From Petrachloros mirabilis ULC683 (GTDB lineage: Bacteria > Cyanobacteriota > Cyanobacteriia > Thermosynechococcales > Thermosynechococcaceae): a stretch of 64,000 nucleotides of DNA. A program made the translations under genes and the position numbers. The stretch is taken from NCBI RefSeq assembly GCF_009939295.1, contig NZ_WVIC01000006.1, positions 57,600-121,599 on the forward strand, written 5' to 3'. Every line of letters begins with the position of its first letter. The first letter of the stretch is position 1. This document shows, one piece after another, positions 19,275 to 29,004 of the stretch. The notes beneath the pieces were generated by a model. That model did not search any database. It saw only the letters and a list, made by a program, of their open reading frames with translations, and was not told where the DNA came from.

Positions 19275-20450
19275 TTAAGTTCTGGATACACTACCAGGAC
19301 AGGATTTCAGCGGTAAATCTTGGTTTATCCTATCAATTTCCTCCTGCTCCATGGTATTGATTTCATCCAGGTAGTGGTCAAAGATTTGGCTCAGACGGGG
19401 GCTATAAAATCGATGCAGGCTGTAGTTAGGAGTCGCCGTGAAGCCACGCCGTTTTTTGTGCTGTCCTCCTGCTCCTGGATCGAAGTAGGATAACCCCTGG
19501 GCAATGGCCCATTCGATGGGGGTGTAGTAGCAAGCGTCAAAGTGCAGACAGTCAATGTCTTGAAAGCTGCCCCAATAGCGCCCATAGAGCCGGTCGCCTT
19601 TGGTAATACAAAAGGACATGCCTGTGGGATGTGACCCATTTGGCTCTGAGTAGCCTGCAACGAAAAGAACCCGATGGCGGTAGGAGGTTGCGAGCTGTTC
19701 AAAAAAAGATTTCGTTAGGTATTTACTGCCCCACCTAAATTTGTCGCAGGTGTCACTATAGAAGCGATACATGAGTGGGAACAGGGCTTCTGGAATTTGA
19801 TCTCCGTTGAGAGGACGCATTGTCAGTCCAGCTTTGGCGACGGCTTGACGTTCGCGTTTGATGTTGCGCCGCTGGTTGGCGTTGAAGGCATCTAGGTAGT
19901 CTGCAAAACTGCTGAAGCCGTTATTTTGCCAAATGTAGCTATGGTGCAGCCAGGGTTGAAAGCCATGGGCTTGGAGTTGAGAGCGCCAGGTGGGATCAAC
20001 AAACAAAAAATGGCAGCCAGAGAGTTTTTGGCGCAGGCAGAGCCGATCAATGGCATTTACCATGAGCGCGGTGAGGGCGGGTTCGTCTTCCCTGGGGGCA
20101 ATTAAAAATCGATACCCCTCGGCGGGGGTAAAGGGGGTCATGCCCAGTAATTTGGGATAATAGCGAATCCCCAGGCGGTGGGCAACATCGGCCCACTGGT
20201 GATCAAACACAAACTCGCCGTAGCTATGGCTCTTGATATACAGGGGAGCTGCGGCAATTAAGGTGCGATCGCGCCATACGGTCAGGTGTTGGGGCAGCCA
20301 GCCTGTAAGAGCCGTGGCACTTTTTGATGTTTCAATGGTATTCAGCCAGTGCCATTCTAGAAAGGGAGTTTGCAGCGGCAACGCCAGGGCATCCCACGCC
20401 TCCTGGGGAACTTCGGAGAGCTGGCTGACCCATTGAATTTGGTACTGCAC
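19275..20450 (-). CDS. GNAT/FemAB-like protein (COG3146, DUF482)
   Basis: The 391-residue protein matches the COG3146 family, annotated as predicted N-acyltransferases. It shows PFLEWHWLNTIETSKSAT at the start, PLYIKSHSYGEFVFDHQWAD, the NANQRRNIKRERQAV segment and the C-terminal YYTPIEWAIAQGLSYFDPGAGGQHK and KKRRGF region. These proteins have tandem GNAT-like folds related to FemX aminoacyltransferases, but no substrate is established. There is no signal peptide, so it is probably cytosolic. The gene stands alone in its direction, with a repeat-containing spacer upstream. Confidence 0.85.
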   Translation of the reverse strand: MQYQIQWVSQLSEVPQEAWDALALPLQTPFLEWHWLNTIETSKSATALTGWLPQHLTVWRDRTLIAAAPLYIKSHSYGEFVFDHQWADVAHRLGIRYYPKLLGMTPFTPAEGYRFLIAPREDEPALTALMVNAIDRLCLRQKLSGCHFLFVDPTWRSQLQAHGFQPWLHHSYIWQNNGFSSFADYLDAFNANQRRNIKRERQAVAKAGLTMRPLNGDQIPEALFPLMYRFYSDTCDKFRWGSKYLTKSFFEQLATSYRHRVLFVAGYSEPNGSHPTGMSFCITKGDRLYGRYWGSFQDIDCLHFDACYYTPIEWAIAQGLSYFDPGAGGQHKKRRGFTATPNYSLHRFYSPRLSQIFDHYLDEINTMEQEEIDRINQDLPLKSCPGSVSRT

Positions 20451-20524
20451 GGATGGATGCCTCTTTAACTATTGAAGGGTTTGGGGGGCTATAAGTCCCG
20501 CGCTCTACCTGAAAGATGTTCGCG

Positions 20525-20606
20525 TAGCGACTCCGCAGGAGTAACGTCGGGATACACAGACATTCAGCAGACCGAACTACGGAAACAGCCTCTAAAGTCG
20601 GTCTGC
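20525..20606. repeat. Dispersed-repeat-like palindromes upstream of the GNAT gene
   Basis: GTAGCGACTCCGCAGGAGTA is a short palindromic unit of a kind scattered in cyanobacterial genomes. It is followed by a 9-bp inverted repeat, GCAGACCGA (20567-20575) and TCGGTCTGC (20598-20606), with a 22-nt loop. This lies in the 255-nt spacer between two leftward genes and could include a terminator for the upstream gene. Confidence 0.5.
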
Positions 20607-20705
20607 CGGGGGTCTATAACCTAGATAAGTGGCGTGGGGCAGGAATACTCAAGAGCGATCTTGGGTGATCCCGCGCTCTTCCGTTAGGGGAGCCTCGGGA
20701 GGATG

Positions 20706-23081
20706 TCACTCTGCCTGAGTCTCTGGCATCGCATCTGAATAAGGAGATCGTCCCCCCAAGGAGGCCAACCAATATTCTTCGGCCTGGGAAACCCATTGAC
20801 GCGTCTGCATGAGCGCATTCACTTCTACAGAGAGCGCCGTTACCCCACTGGCCACATAGCCCTGGATGAGATCGGGGTAGCGAACTGGGGCTTGACCACA
20901 CACCGAACAAGGCAGATCTAAAGCGCGAGCAGTGCGGATGAGTTGATTTACCGCTGCCACTACCACTGGATGGTGCTCATTGAATTGAGTCGCTAGGGTG
21001 GGTTGATCGCGATCGACGCCCAGCAGGAGTTGGGTCAAATCATTAGTGCCAATGGCAATACCTTGAACGCCCGCCTCAACATAGTCAGGCAATAAAAACA
21101 AAATGGAAGGAACTTCTGCCATAATCCAAACCTGAAACTGTGGCAGATTCAGCAGCCCAGCCCGCTGGATTAACTGGCGACAGCCTTGAAATTCGTGGAC
21201 AGAGCGGACAAACGGTAAAAGCAATCGGAGGTTATCTAAGCCCTCTTCAGCCAGGGCTGCTAGAGCCGCCAACTCAAGCGTAAAGAGAGATCGGTTTCCC
21301 AGACTACGCGCCACACCCCGTAAACCCAGCATGGGATTGGCTTCAGGGGTTTCCATATGAGCGCCGCCGATGAGCATGGCCAAATCTGGCGATCGCAAGT
21401 CCAACGCTCGATACCACACAGGTCGGGGGTAAAAAGCACGGGCAAAGACCTCAATTCGCTGGCTAAACCGCCGCAGTAGCTCAGTCTGCCGTCCCTGCCG
21501 CATCCATCGAGATGGGTGCTGTTGCTCTAATGCATCCATGAGTAGCCATTCTGAACGCAGTAGACCCACGCCATCCACGGCCAGATCCTGCACTCGCTCT
21601 ATCGTGCCAGCCTGACTCAGATTGACCCAAATCTGGGTAGCCAGGGGGGATGAACCCCCTTGCTCCGGTTCGAGAGCGCCATCGGATCGGGAAGTGGGGA
21701 TGGCAGGCTGGGGCTGGCGAGGGTCAACCTCATAAATCCGACCCAGATCGCCATCGATCAGCAGGGTTTGTCCAGATTGCAGTAGTTGAGTGGCCTGATC
21801 AACCCCCACCACTGCTGGCAAATTTAGCTCCCGTGCCACAATTGCGCCGTGGGAGGTCATGCCGCCGCGCTCACACACTAGCCCAGCGGCCTGGTGCAAC
21901 CAGGGCAGATGCTTGGGTTGCAGCTCTGGTATGACCAGCAGATGAAGGCCGTCGGTTGGGGGTGGATCCTGGCTCAAGTCATGGGTCACCCAAGCTGTGG
22001 CAATGGCTTGACCCGTGGCGGCACCCACCCCCTCTGCTAGCACCCTACCGTGGGGGGTGGTTGCAGACCCTGCCATGGGGCGTGAATGACTGGGGGGACA
22101 ATCGGGAATGGGATGCTGGTCAAAAACTCGACTGAGTACAAACTGAGTCTGACGTGCAGAGGTTTTGATTAACATCCACTCTAGGACAGCCGTTTGCCAA
22201 GAGTTCGTGAGCTGCTGTCCGATCTGCATCAGGGTTTGCAGGTCTGTCGGCGAGAGGGCAAATTGGTGCTGCCGCGCCATCTCAATCGCAGTGCCTTTGA
22301 AAGCCTCATTGGCCGAGGCAGAATCTGAGGGCTGGGGGGGGCGCAAATAGTAGGCATAGCTTTTGGCTCCGAGGTGCTGCTCAATGTGTCCGGTTCTTCG
22401 GCTGACCTCGTAATAGTCAGGGGTACTGTGCCCCTCGTACAAGCTATGGCTGAGCCCATAGGTTGCCTGGATGATGCCATGGGTGGGAGTCATCTGCAAA
22501 AAGCCTGAAGCCCGAACTGCCGCAAGGGGCTGCACTACGATAGCTAACTGCACTTCTTCAAAGGGAAGTCCCGACTGCTGCCAAAAAAACAGGGTCTTTG
22601 CTTCAAACAACTGGCTCCAAAGCGCCTTGACGGATCTCTCAAGAGCCGGGGCTGCCCCCCGACAGAACTGAACCGTCAACAGCCCTTCCAGCAAGCCTAG
22701 ATCTCGGGAGACGGTTTCAGGCACCCACAGAGACGGCAGCAATCGCAAGTAGGCGGCGTTTGCACATTGTGCCAGCCATGCTTCGCTCCAGGTCACGGGT
22801 AAGGGGGTTTGAACAATTCTTTGCTGAATCAGGTGGGCAATCTGCTGAAGCTGATCGGCTTGATTGATATCTAGCTGAAAATCAAGTTGTGGAAACGACT
22901 GCAACAGAGGGGCTTGCCATTCGATGGTGCTTAAAAACTGCCTAAAACCCTCAACCGGAATGATGCTGCCAGGCAAAACCGGGTATCCCGATTGAGCCAG
23001 ATGGCTCAGCGCCAATCCTTGATAGCCGACTTCAGGAAGTGCCAGGTTTTGCGTTTGAGCCAATGGCAGCAAGGGAATCAC
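20706..23081 (-). CDS. Divergent PEP synthase-like protein (PEP-utilising enzyme family)
   Basis: The 791-residue protein has the three-part layout of PEP synthase and PPDK. The C-terminal PEP/pyruvate barrel is well conserved (ALDLRSPDL, NPMLGLRG, GIAIGTNDLTQLLLGVDRD, and the acid-base Cys in CSVCGQAPVRYPDLI). The swivelling domain has its phosphate-carrier His411 in GGMTSHGAIVAREL. The N-terminal ATP-grasp half is strongly degenerate: the VRSSATAEDLPDASFAGQQE core that is intact in ppsA (29005-31479) is not recognisable. It may therefore not use ATP the normal way. The context gives no pathway; it diverges from an alpha/beta hydrolase gene. Confidence 0.8.
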   Translation of the reverse strand: MIPLLPLAQTQNLALPEVGYQGLALSHLAQSGYPVLPGSIIPVEGFRQFLSTIEWQAPLLQSFPQLDFQLDINQADQLQQIAHLIQQRIVQTPLPVTWSEAWLAQCANAAYLRLLPSLWVPETVSRDLGLLEGLLTVQFCRGAAPALERSVKALWSQLFEAKTLFFWQQSGLPFEEVQLAIVVQPLAAVRASGFLQMTPTHGIIQATYGLSHSLYEGHSTPDYYEVSRRTGHIEQHLGAKSYAYYLRPPQPSDSASANEAFKGTAIEMARQHQFALSPTDLQTLMQIGQQLTNSWQTAVLEWMLIKTSARQTQFVLSRVFDQHPIPDCPPSHSRPMAGSATTPHGRVLAEGVGAATGQAIATAWVTHDLSQDPPPTDGLHLLVIPELQPKHLPWLHQAAGLVCERGGMTSHGAIVARELNLPAVVGVDQATQLLQSGQTLLIDGDLGRIYEVDPRQPQPAIPTSRSDGALEPEQGGSSPLATQIWVNLSQAGTIERVQDLAVDGVGLLRSEWLLMDALEQQHPSRWMRQGRQTELLRRFSQRIEVFARAFYPRPVWYRALDLRSPDLAMLIGGAHMETPEANPMLGLRGVARSLGNRSLFTLELAALAALAEEGLDNLRLLLPFVRSVHEFQGCRQLIQRAGLLNLPQFQVWIMAEVPSILFLLPDYVEAGVQGIAIGTNDLTQLLLGVDRDQPTLATQFNEHHPVVVAAVNQLIRTARALDLPCSVCGQAPVRYPDLIQGYVASGVTALSVEVNALMQTRQWVSQAEEYWLASLGGRSPYSDAMPETQAE

Positions 23082-23132
23082 GGGGTTACGCTTAAAATTG
23101 ATTGTAAGTCAGCTTTTTGGATTGTGTAATTA

Positions 23133-24047
23133 ATGGCTACCTCAACATCCTCTGTAAGTTCTCCCCCTAGGGAGCAGCATCTTTCTTGGAATTGGCAGAA
23201 CCAGACTATTTTAGCGGCCTACGAACGGTTCGGGGTGGGTTCGCCGGTGATCTTATTGCCTGCTTTGAGTACGGTGTCTACTCGGCAGGAGTTCAGTGGT
23301 GTTGCTCAACGTTTAGTCGCCGCAGGCTTTCAAGGGATTCTGGTGGATTGGCCAGGATTTGGCGAGTCTGACCGAGGGGACTGGGGCTACACTCCTGCAT
23401 TTTACCGCCAATTTATTCTGGCACTTTTGGACGAGCTTGGAGCAGAGCCGGTGACCCTGGTGGCTGCGGGTCACGGTGCTGGGTATGCCCTCTACGCGGC
23501 TCAACAGTTGCCCAATCGGGTGAGCCAAGTGGCGGTGGTGGCTCCCACTTGGCGGGGGCCGTTTACAGCCATGGGATTGCCGGTTCCTATTGCTCAAGGG
23601 GTTCAAGCGCTGGTGCGATCGCCCCTCCTAGGCGATGGCCTATACGCTTTGAATACCCTGCCTGATTTTCTGAAGTTTATGTATGAGCGACATGTTTTTA
23701 CGGATGCCACTCGGCTGACGCCTGACTTTATAGCCGCTAAGCGAATGGTCACCCAAAAAGAGGGAGCCAAATATGGCCCAGCCGCTTTTGTGACAGGGGG
23801 TTTAGATCCGGTCACCTGTCGTGAAGATTTTTTGGCGTTAGCCCGTTCGGTGTCCCAACCGATGCTGGCGCTGTTGGCAGAGCAAGCTCCCCCACAGTCT
23901 AAGGCCGAAATGGCAGCTCTGGGGACTTTGCCCCAGGTGCGATCGCAGTGGCTCCCCGGTTCCTTGGGTCTGCACGAAGAATTTGCCCCTGTGGTGGCAA
24001 CGGCTCTGCTGAACTGGTTGAGCGATGACCCCGAGCGTCAGGCATAA
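23133..24047 (+). CDS. Alpha/beta hydrolase-fold protein with altered nucleophile elbow
   Basis: The 304-residue protein has the alpha/beta hydrolase layout: ERFGVGSPVILLPALS, the loop FQGILVDWPGFGESDRG, a candidate elbow VAAGHGAGYAL, and a terminal His region GSLGLHEEFAPVV. At the elbow the usual GxSxG serine is Gly (GHGAG), so standard ester hydrolysis is doubtful. A cap region follows the elbow (APTWRGPFTAMGLP). There is no signal peptide, and the first 20 residues are Ser-rich and disordered. It diverges by 51 nt from the PEP-synthase-like gene and ends 2 nt from the convergent tocopherol cyclase gene. The function is unknown. Confidence 0.8.
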   Translation: MATSTSSVSSPPREQHLSWNWQNQTILAAYERFGVGSPVILLPALSTVSTRQEFSGVAQRLVAAGFQGILVDWPGFGESDRGDWGYTPAFYRQFILALLDELGAEPVTLVAAGHGAGYALYAAQQLPNRVSQVAVVAPTWRGPFTAMGLPVPIAQGVQALVRSPLLGDGLYALNTLPDFLKFMYERHVFTDATRLTPDFIAAKRMVTQKEGAKYGPAAFVTGGLDPVTCREDFLALARSVSQPMLALLAEQAPPQSKAEMAALGTLPQVRSQWLPGSLGLHEEFAPVVATALLNWLSDDPERQA

Positions 24048-24049
24048 AA

Positions 24050-25192
<1,143 letters not shown>

Positions 25193-25196
25193 TCAG

Positions 25197-26222
25197 TTAC
25201 GAATACCGGATTAACCGCTGGATTTGATCTCGCTCAATGGCTTCAAATAGGGCTTGAAAGTTGCCCTCTCCAAACCCTTGAGCCTGCTGCCGCCGTTCAA
25301 TAAACTCCAGAAAAAAGAGAGAGGTCTCAAAAATGGGTCGAGAAAAAATTTGGAGCAGCAAGGACTGCGGGTGCTGTGGGTGCCAATCTACTAAAATTTG
25401 TTGAGCGGCGATCGCAGCCACCTCCTGAGCAGACAATACCGGTTGCTCTATCTGATCTAAACGCCTCTGGAGGGCATCATAATAGGTCTCTGGCACCGAC
25501 AAAAAAGGCAACTGCCGTTGTCGCAAGGTGGCAATCAGGGGCAACAAATTTTGGACTCGCAACGCCACATGCTGAATGCCCGCCCCTCGATTCATATCCA
25601 AAAATTCCTGAATTTGGGATTTTGGCGACGTGGGTTCATTAAAGTTGAAATAAACTTGGCCATTGCTAGAGCTGAGCACCTGGCTGTAGAGGCCCGAGTG
25701 AGGCGTCTTAATGGTAAACCGTTGTCGCATCTTCAGGTTGAAGCAACGCTGATACCAAGAAACCGCTGGCTCTAAGTCCCCTACAGGGACGTTGAGAACA
25801 ACATGGTCAATGCCGTGGATTCCCCCCCGCCATTGTGCCAGGCTAGGAAAAGCTGATTTCAGACTTCTTCTTTCTAAAAGGGTGTGGCGCAGGGAGCCCC
25901 AACCTTGGATTGTGGCCATGCATCTTGTGGGGGGCAAAAACGCGTCACATTGGTGGCTTTGAGCCAGAAAAGGAGACAGCTTGGGCACCCGTAAGGCAAT
26001 ATCCGCTACCCCAGGGGGATGGTGCTTCAAGTAGTCGGCAACGGGACTGAGGGGATGTCGGGGAGCCGATAGCACAAACCAGATCGAGCCCAGCCGCAAA
26101 ATTTCAGTCGCAGTGTGTGCGCTCTTAAAGCTGTGAACCCGTTGCCAGCCCATTGTTTCCATAAACCAGTTTCCCTGGGTGGTGGCATCTTCAACACAAA
26201 AATGGATGTGATCAATCTGCAT
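25197..26222 (-). CDS. hppD: 4-hydroxyphenylpyruvate dioxygenase
   Basis: HPPD converts 4-hydroxyphenylpyruvate to homogentisate, the head-group precursor of tocopherols. The 341-residue protein has two vicinal oxygen chelate domains. The iron ligands are His in IHGIDHVVLN, His in AGIQHVALRV and Glu in SLFFLEFIERR, and the C-terminal helix GFGEGNFQALFEAIERDQ is typical of HPPD. The length is slightly short, as in other cyanobacterial forms. It heads the two-gene operon with tocopherol cyclase (10-nt gap). Confidence 0.95.
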   Translation of the reverse strand: MQIDHIHFCVEDATTQGNWFMETMGWQRVHSFKSAHTATEILRLGSIWFVLSAPRHPLSPVADYLKHHPPGVADIALRVPKLSPFLAQSHQCDAFLPPTRCMATIQGWGSLRHTLLERRSLKSAFPSLAQWRGGIHGIDHVVLNVPVGDLEPAVSWYQRCFNLKMRQRFTIKTPHSGLYSQVLSSSNGQVYFNFNEPTSPKSQIQEFLDMNRGAGIQHVALRVQNLLPLIATLRQRQLPFLSVPETYYDALQRRLDQIEQPVLSAQEVAAIAAQQILVDWHPQHPQSLLLQIFSRPIFETSLFFLEFIERRQQAQGFGEGNFQALFEAIERDQIQRLIRYS

Positions 26223-26372
26223 GACAGAGGGACTACCAGATCAGCGAGCTTTGAGTATTCTCAATGAGTTCGACGACTCTTGGCCCCATCATCTGAGGAG
26301 ATGCCAGAAAAAAGATCAATCTTGCAGAGGAAAATGATGCAGAGGGCAAATCCAGAGGCACATCATCATCAC

Positions 26373-27857
26373 TCAAGAGGCGACCGACGGCAAAGTATGG
26401 GGATACCTCTCCTCCTGATTTTGCTCATGCAGGAAGGCCGTTAGCCAATCTTTGACATGGTAGGTGGCGCGGCAATCATCTTCGTTGTAGGTGACGATGG
26501 TTTCCAGAAACCAGGGATCTTGAGTTTCTAACCATTGCCCATACCAGTATATGGACTGAGCCCCGTTGGCTTCTGCATTGCGCCAGTGAAACCCGAGCCA
26601 GCGGGCAATCAACTTCAAGGTGTAATTTTCAATGGGCAAGGTGACACTGCGGGTAATCCAGTCATGGAGATCGACAAATCGAGGAATCAGACACTCCAGG
26701 TTTGAGGCGGCTGTGGGATACATGGCGGCCAGGCGTTCCACGGTTTGAACTTCGTAGGCGCAGAAGTGAAAAATGGGCGCGTCAGGATAGCGATGCACCA
26801 ACTCTAGGAACTGATACCAGATGTGGGCTTCTTCTTCGCAGTGTTTGGCCAGCAGTGGGTAAAAGGTTTGGGTTTGCTGAGCGCGATCGACCACCAAGAC
26901 CCCATGAAGATAGGCCAAGTTCAAACTCGGCTCGGCTTCGATGTCAAAATACAACTCAATGGGGGCGGTGGGGAGGGGCTGGGGCGGTTGTCCTGGCGGG
27001 TGGAGGGCAATCGGTTGATTTTGGACAAAGGCTTGAGCTTGATAGACCAGCTTGGTAGAGACCTCTCGGGTAAAGCCGGTACGGGCTTGGAGCACCACTG
27101 GTTCAAGATGGGCTAGGGCTTCAACGCTATGTAAATTTTGAGACGCCAGAATGGGATAACGAGAGGGGGTAACCCCAGGCAGCAAGGAAAGATGTTGCTC
27201 TGCTTGGGCGATGCCATAGCAATGATTGAACCAGCCACATAGGGAGCAGCGATTGCGCACAATGAAGACTTCAGGTGTCTGGGTACCCTCTAGGGTCTGC
27301 TCTAAGTCTTGGAGCACCCCCATTAGTTTAGGATGAGTTTTGGGTAAATCGACGCTATACCAGCCGCGATCGCGCAAATAAAGAAACGCTTGGGGGGGCA
27401 CCCCGCCCTGAATCTCGGCCAGAAGTTGGGCATGAAAGGCAACGAGAATCTGGTACTCCAATTTCGGGCGTTTGCTCAGCTTGATGTCAGTGGGCACGTA
27501 CAGCCAGTCCCCGAAACTTGAAACCCCAGACACCTTAGTGAGAAGGTCTGGGGTACTCATATATCGTAGTCCGGGTTTGGCCTCCCAGAGGAGAACGCCA
27601 CTGCGGATTTGGTCAGCACCCTTTTGCATCAGGGCTAGGGTCGCTTGAGCCCCGGCTAACCAGTCCTGGGCAGGATACTGGGGTTTTATCCAGTTTTGTT
27701 GTTCAAAAAAGTCATTTTGATGCTGAATTCGATCCTGGGTGAGTTTCTTTAAGAAGTCACTGGGGGGTGCTTTTTGCTGCATGTCCCCATACACATCCAA
27801 AAAGACCTGTCTAGGACAGCGCTGAAAGGTCAGTAGATGTTGAGCCGTCAGCAACAT
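26373..27857 (-). CDS. TM0106-family RecB-like nuclease with RNase H-like domain
   Basis: The 494-residue protein combines a Cas4/RecB-like PD-(D/E)xK N-terminal domain with a DEDD-type 3'-5' exonuclease-like C-terminal domain. The first part has TFQRCPRQVFLD, the catalytic STPDLL and PTDIKLSKRPKLEYQILV segments and a cysteine cluster RNRCSLCGWFNHC that, with Cys14, would bind a 4Fe-4S centre. The second has LYFDIEAEPSLNL, HFCAYEVQT, NYTLKLIARWLGF and TYNEDDCRAT. Such proteins are widespread and sometimes fused to helicases. The role is probably DNA repair or RNA/DNA processing, but it is not established. No defence genes adjoin it. Confidence 0.85.
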   Translation of the reverse strand: MLLTAQHLLTFQRCPRQVFLDVYGDMQQKAPPSDFLKKLTQDRIQHQNDFFEQQNWIKPQYPAQDWLAGAQATLALMQKGADQIRSGVLLWEAKPGLRYMSTPDLLTKVSGVSSFGDWLYVPTDIKLSKRPKLEYQILVAFHAQLLAEIQGGVPPQAFLYLRDRGWYSVDLPKTHPKLMGVLQDLEQTLEGTQTPEVFIVRNRCSLCGWFNHCYGIAQAEQHLSLLPGVTPSRYPILASQNLHSVEALAHLEPVVLQARTGFTREVSTKLVYQAQAFVQNQPIALHPPGQPPQPLPTAPIELYFDIEAEPSLNLAYLHGVLVVDRAQQTQTFYPLLAKHCEEEAHIWYQFLELVHRYPDAPIFHFCAYEVQTVERLAAMYPTAASNLECLIPRFVDLHDWITRSVTLPIENYTLKLIARWLGFHWRNAEANGAQSIYWYGQWLETQDPWFLETIVTYNEDDCRATYHVKDWLTAFLHEQNQEERYPHTLPSVAS

Positions 27858-27915
27858 GCCAGTCTACTCAAGAAACCTGAGCAAATCTTAACAAACCATT
27901 GCTGAAAACGGGCAC

Positions 27916-28989
27916 TTAAGCACTGAATCGTGGTGTGTCTTGACGCTCTGTAACATTATGATGAGAGGCATACATCAAATTTCCGAGCCGATACAGTAAT
28001 CTGGCTCCCACATTCCCGTCCCAGTTTCCGGTTTGGCCAGGAGCAACTTCACAGAGGTCAAAACCAATGATCGTCTTGCCCGCTTTCACCAATGACTCTA
28101 ATAGATAGAGGGCTTGATTGAAGTCGAGTCCGCCTGGAACTGGGGTGCCGGTGTGGGGACAGAGGGCAGGATCTAAGCCGTCAATGTCAAAGCTGATATA
28201 GACCTGCTGGGGAAGCTTTGCCACAATCTGCTCGGTTTGTACTGACCAGATCATGCCCTCATAGGCATTGGCTTTGAGTTGGGGGTCAGTAAATTGGATG
28301 ATGCGGAGATCTTGCTGGGCTAAGGTCATTTCGGCCTCACACACATCCCGAATGCCCACCTGCACCAAGTGGCTAACCGCGTTGAGTTGCAGGGCATTGT
28401 ACATAATTGAAGCGTGGGAATCGGTAAAGCCCTCATAGGCCCGACGCAAATCTGCATGGGCATCAATTTGCAAAATTCCAAAGCGGGTATGGTGCGCCGC
28501 CAAAGCCCGTAAAAATCCTAAAGGCACACTGTGATCTCCTCCCACTAGACCTATCAGTTTGCCCTGCTCAAGCAGGGGAGTGACTTGTTCATAGACCCAC
28601 TGATTCAGTGCCGCTGTGCCTCGATTCACTTGGGCAAGTAATTGTTGCAGCTCTGTGTCATTGGCATCAGCGCCCTGTTCTAGAGCCGTTATAATTTGCT
28701 TGGCAAGCTGTCGATAGTGCTGGTTTTTTTGGAGAATTTCAGCGCTAATGGGCAGTGAACCATGGCCAATTTCCCAGGCGCGAGGCACGGCAAAATCGTA
28801 CCAGTCGAGTTGACAAGAGGCATCCAAAATGGCTTGAGGGCCTGCGGCTGCACCTTCTGTGTAGGAGGTGGTCACATCCCAAGGAACTGGCAGCAGAATC
28901 ACGTTTGCGGCTTCAACTGGATAGGGAAAGCCAAAAAAACGGCCATTGGCAGGGGTGATTGCGTTGGGATCGAAGGTCGCTAAAGCCAT
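27916..28989 (-). CDS. speB: Ureohydrolase family protein (agmatinase/guanidinase/arginase)
   Basis: The 357-residue metallohydrolase starts at ATG 28989 (MALATFDPNAITPANGRFFG). The binuclear metal motifs are GLVGGDHSVPLG, IDAHADLR and SFDIDGLDPALCP, and FDLCEVAPG completes the active site. The family includes agmatinase, arginase and the nickel-dependent guanidine hydrolase of cyanobacteria, and the sequence alone does not tell me which. Compared with a classic SpeB it has a longer N-terminal part and an inserted helical segment (ITALEQGADANDTELQQLLA). It diverges from ppsA with only 15-66 nt between the starts. Confidence 0.82.
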   Translation of the reverse strand: MALATFDPNAITPANGRFFGFPYPVEAANVILLPVPWDVTTSYTEGAAAGPQAILDASCQLDWYDFAVPRAWEIGHGSLPISAEILQKNQHYRQLAKQIITALEQGADANDTELQQLLAQVNRGTAALNQWVYEQVTPLLEQGKLIGLVGGDHSVPLGFLRALAAHHTRFGILQIDAHADLRRAYEGFTDSHASIMYNALQLNAVSHLVQVGIRDVCEAEMTLAQQDLRIIQFTDPQLKANAYEGMIWSVQTEQIVAKLPQQVYISFDIDGLDPALCPHTGTPVPGGLDFNQALYLLESLVKAGKTIIGFDLCEVAPGQTGNWDGNVGARLLYRLGNLMYASHHNVTERQDTPRFSA

Positions 28990-29004
28990 AGGGGGCGCAG
29001 GGGC

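Noticed and set aside
26373..27857. Cas4-like CRISPR adaptation protein
   Set aside because: The RecB-like domain and cysteine cluster resemble Cas4, but the protein is a two-domain TM0106-type nuclease with no CRISPR context.
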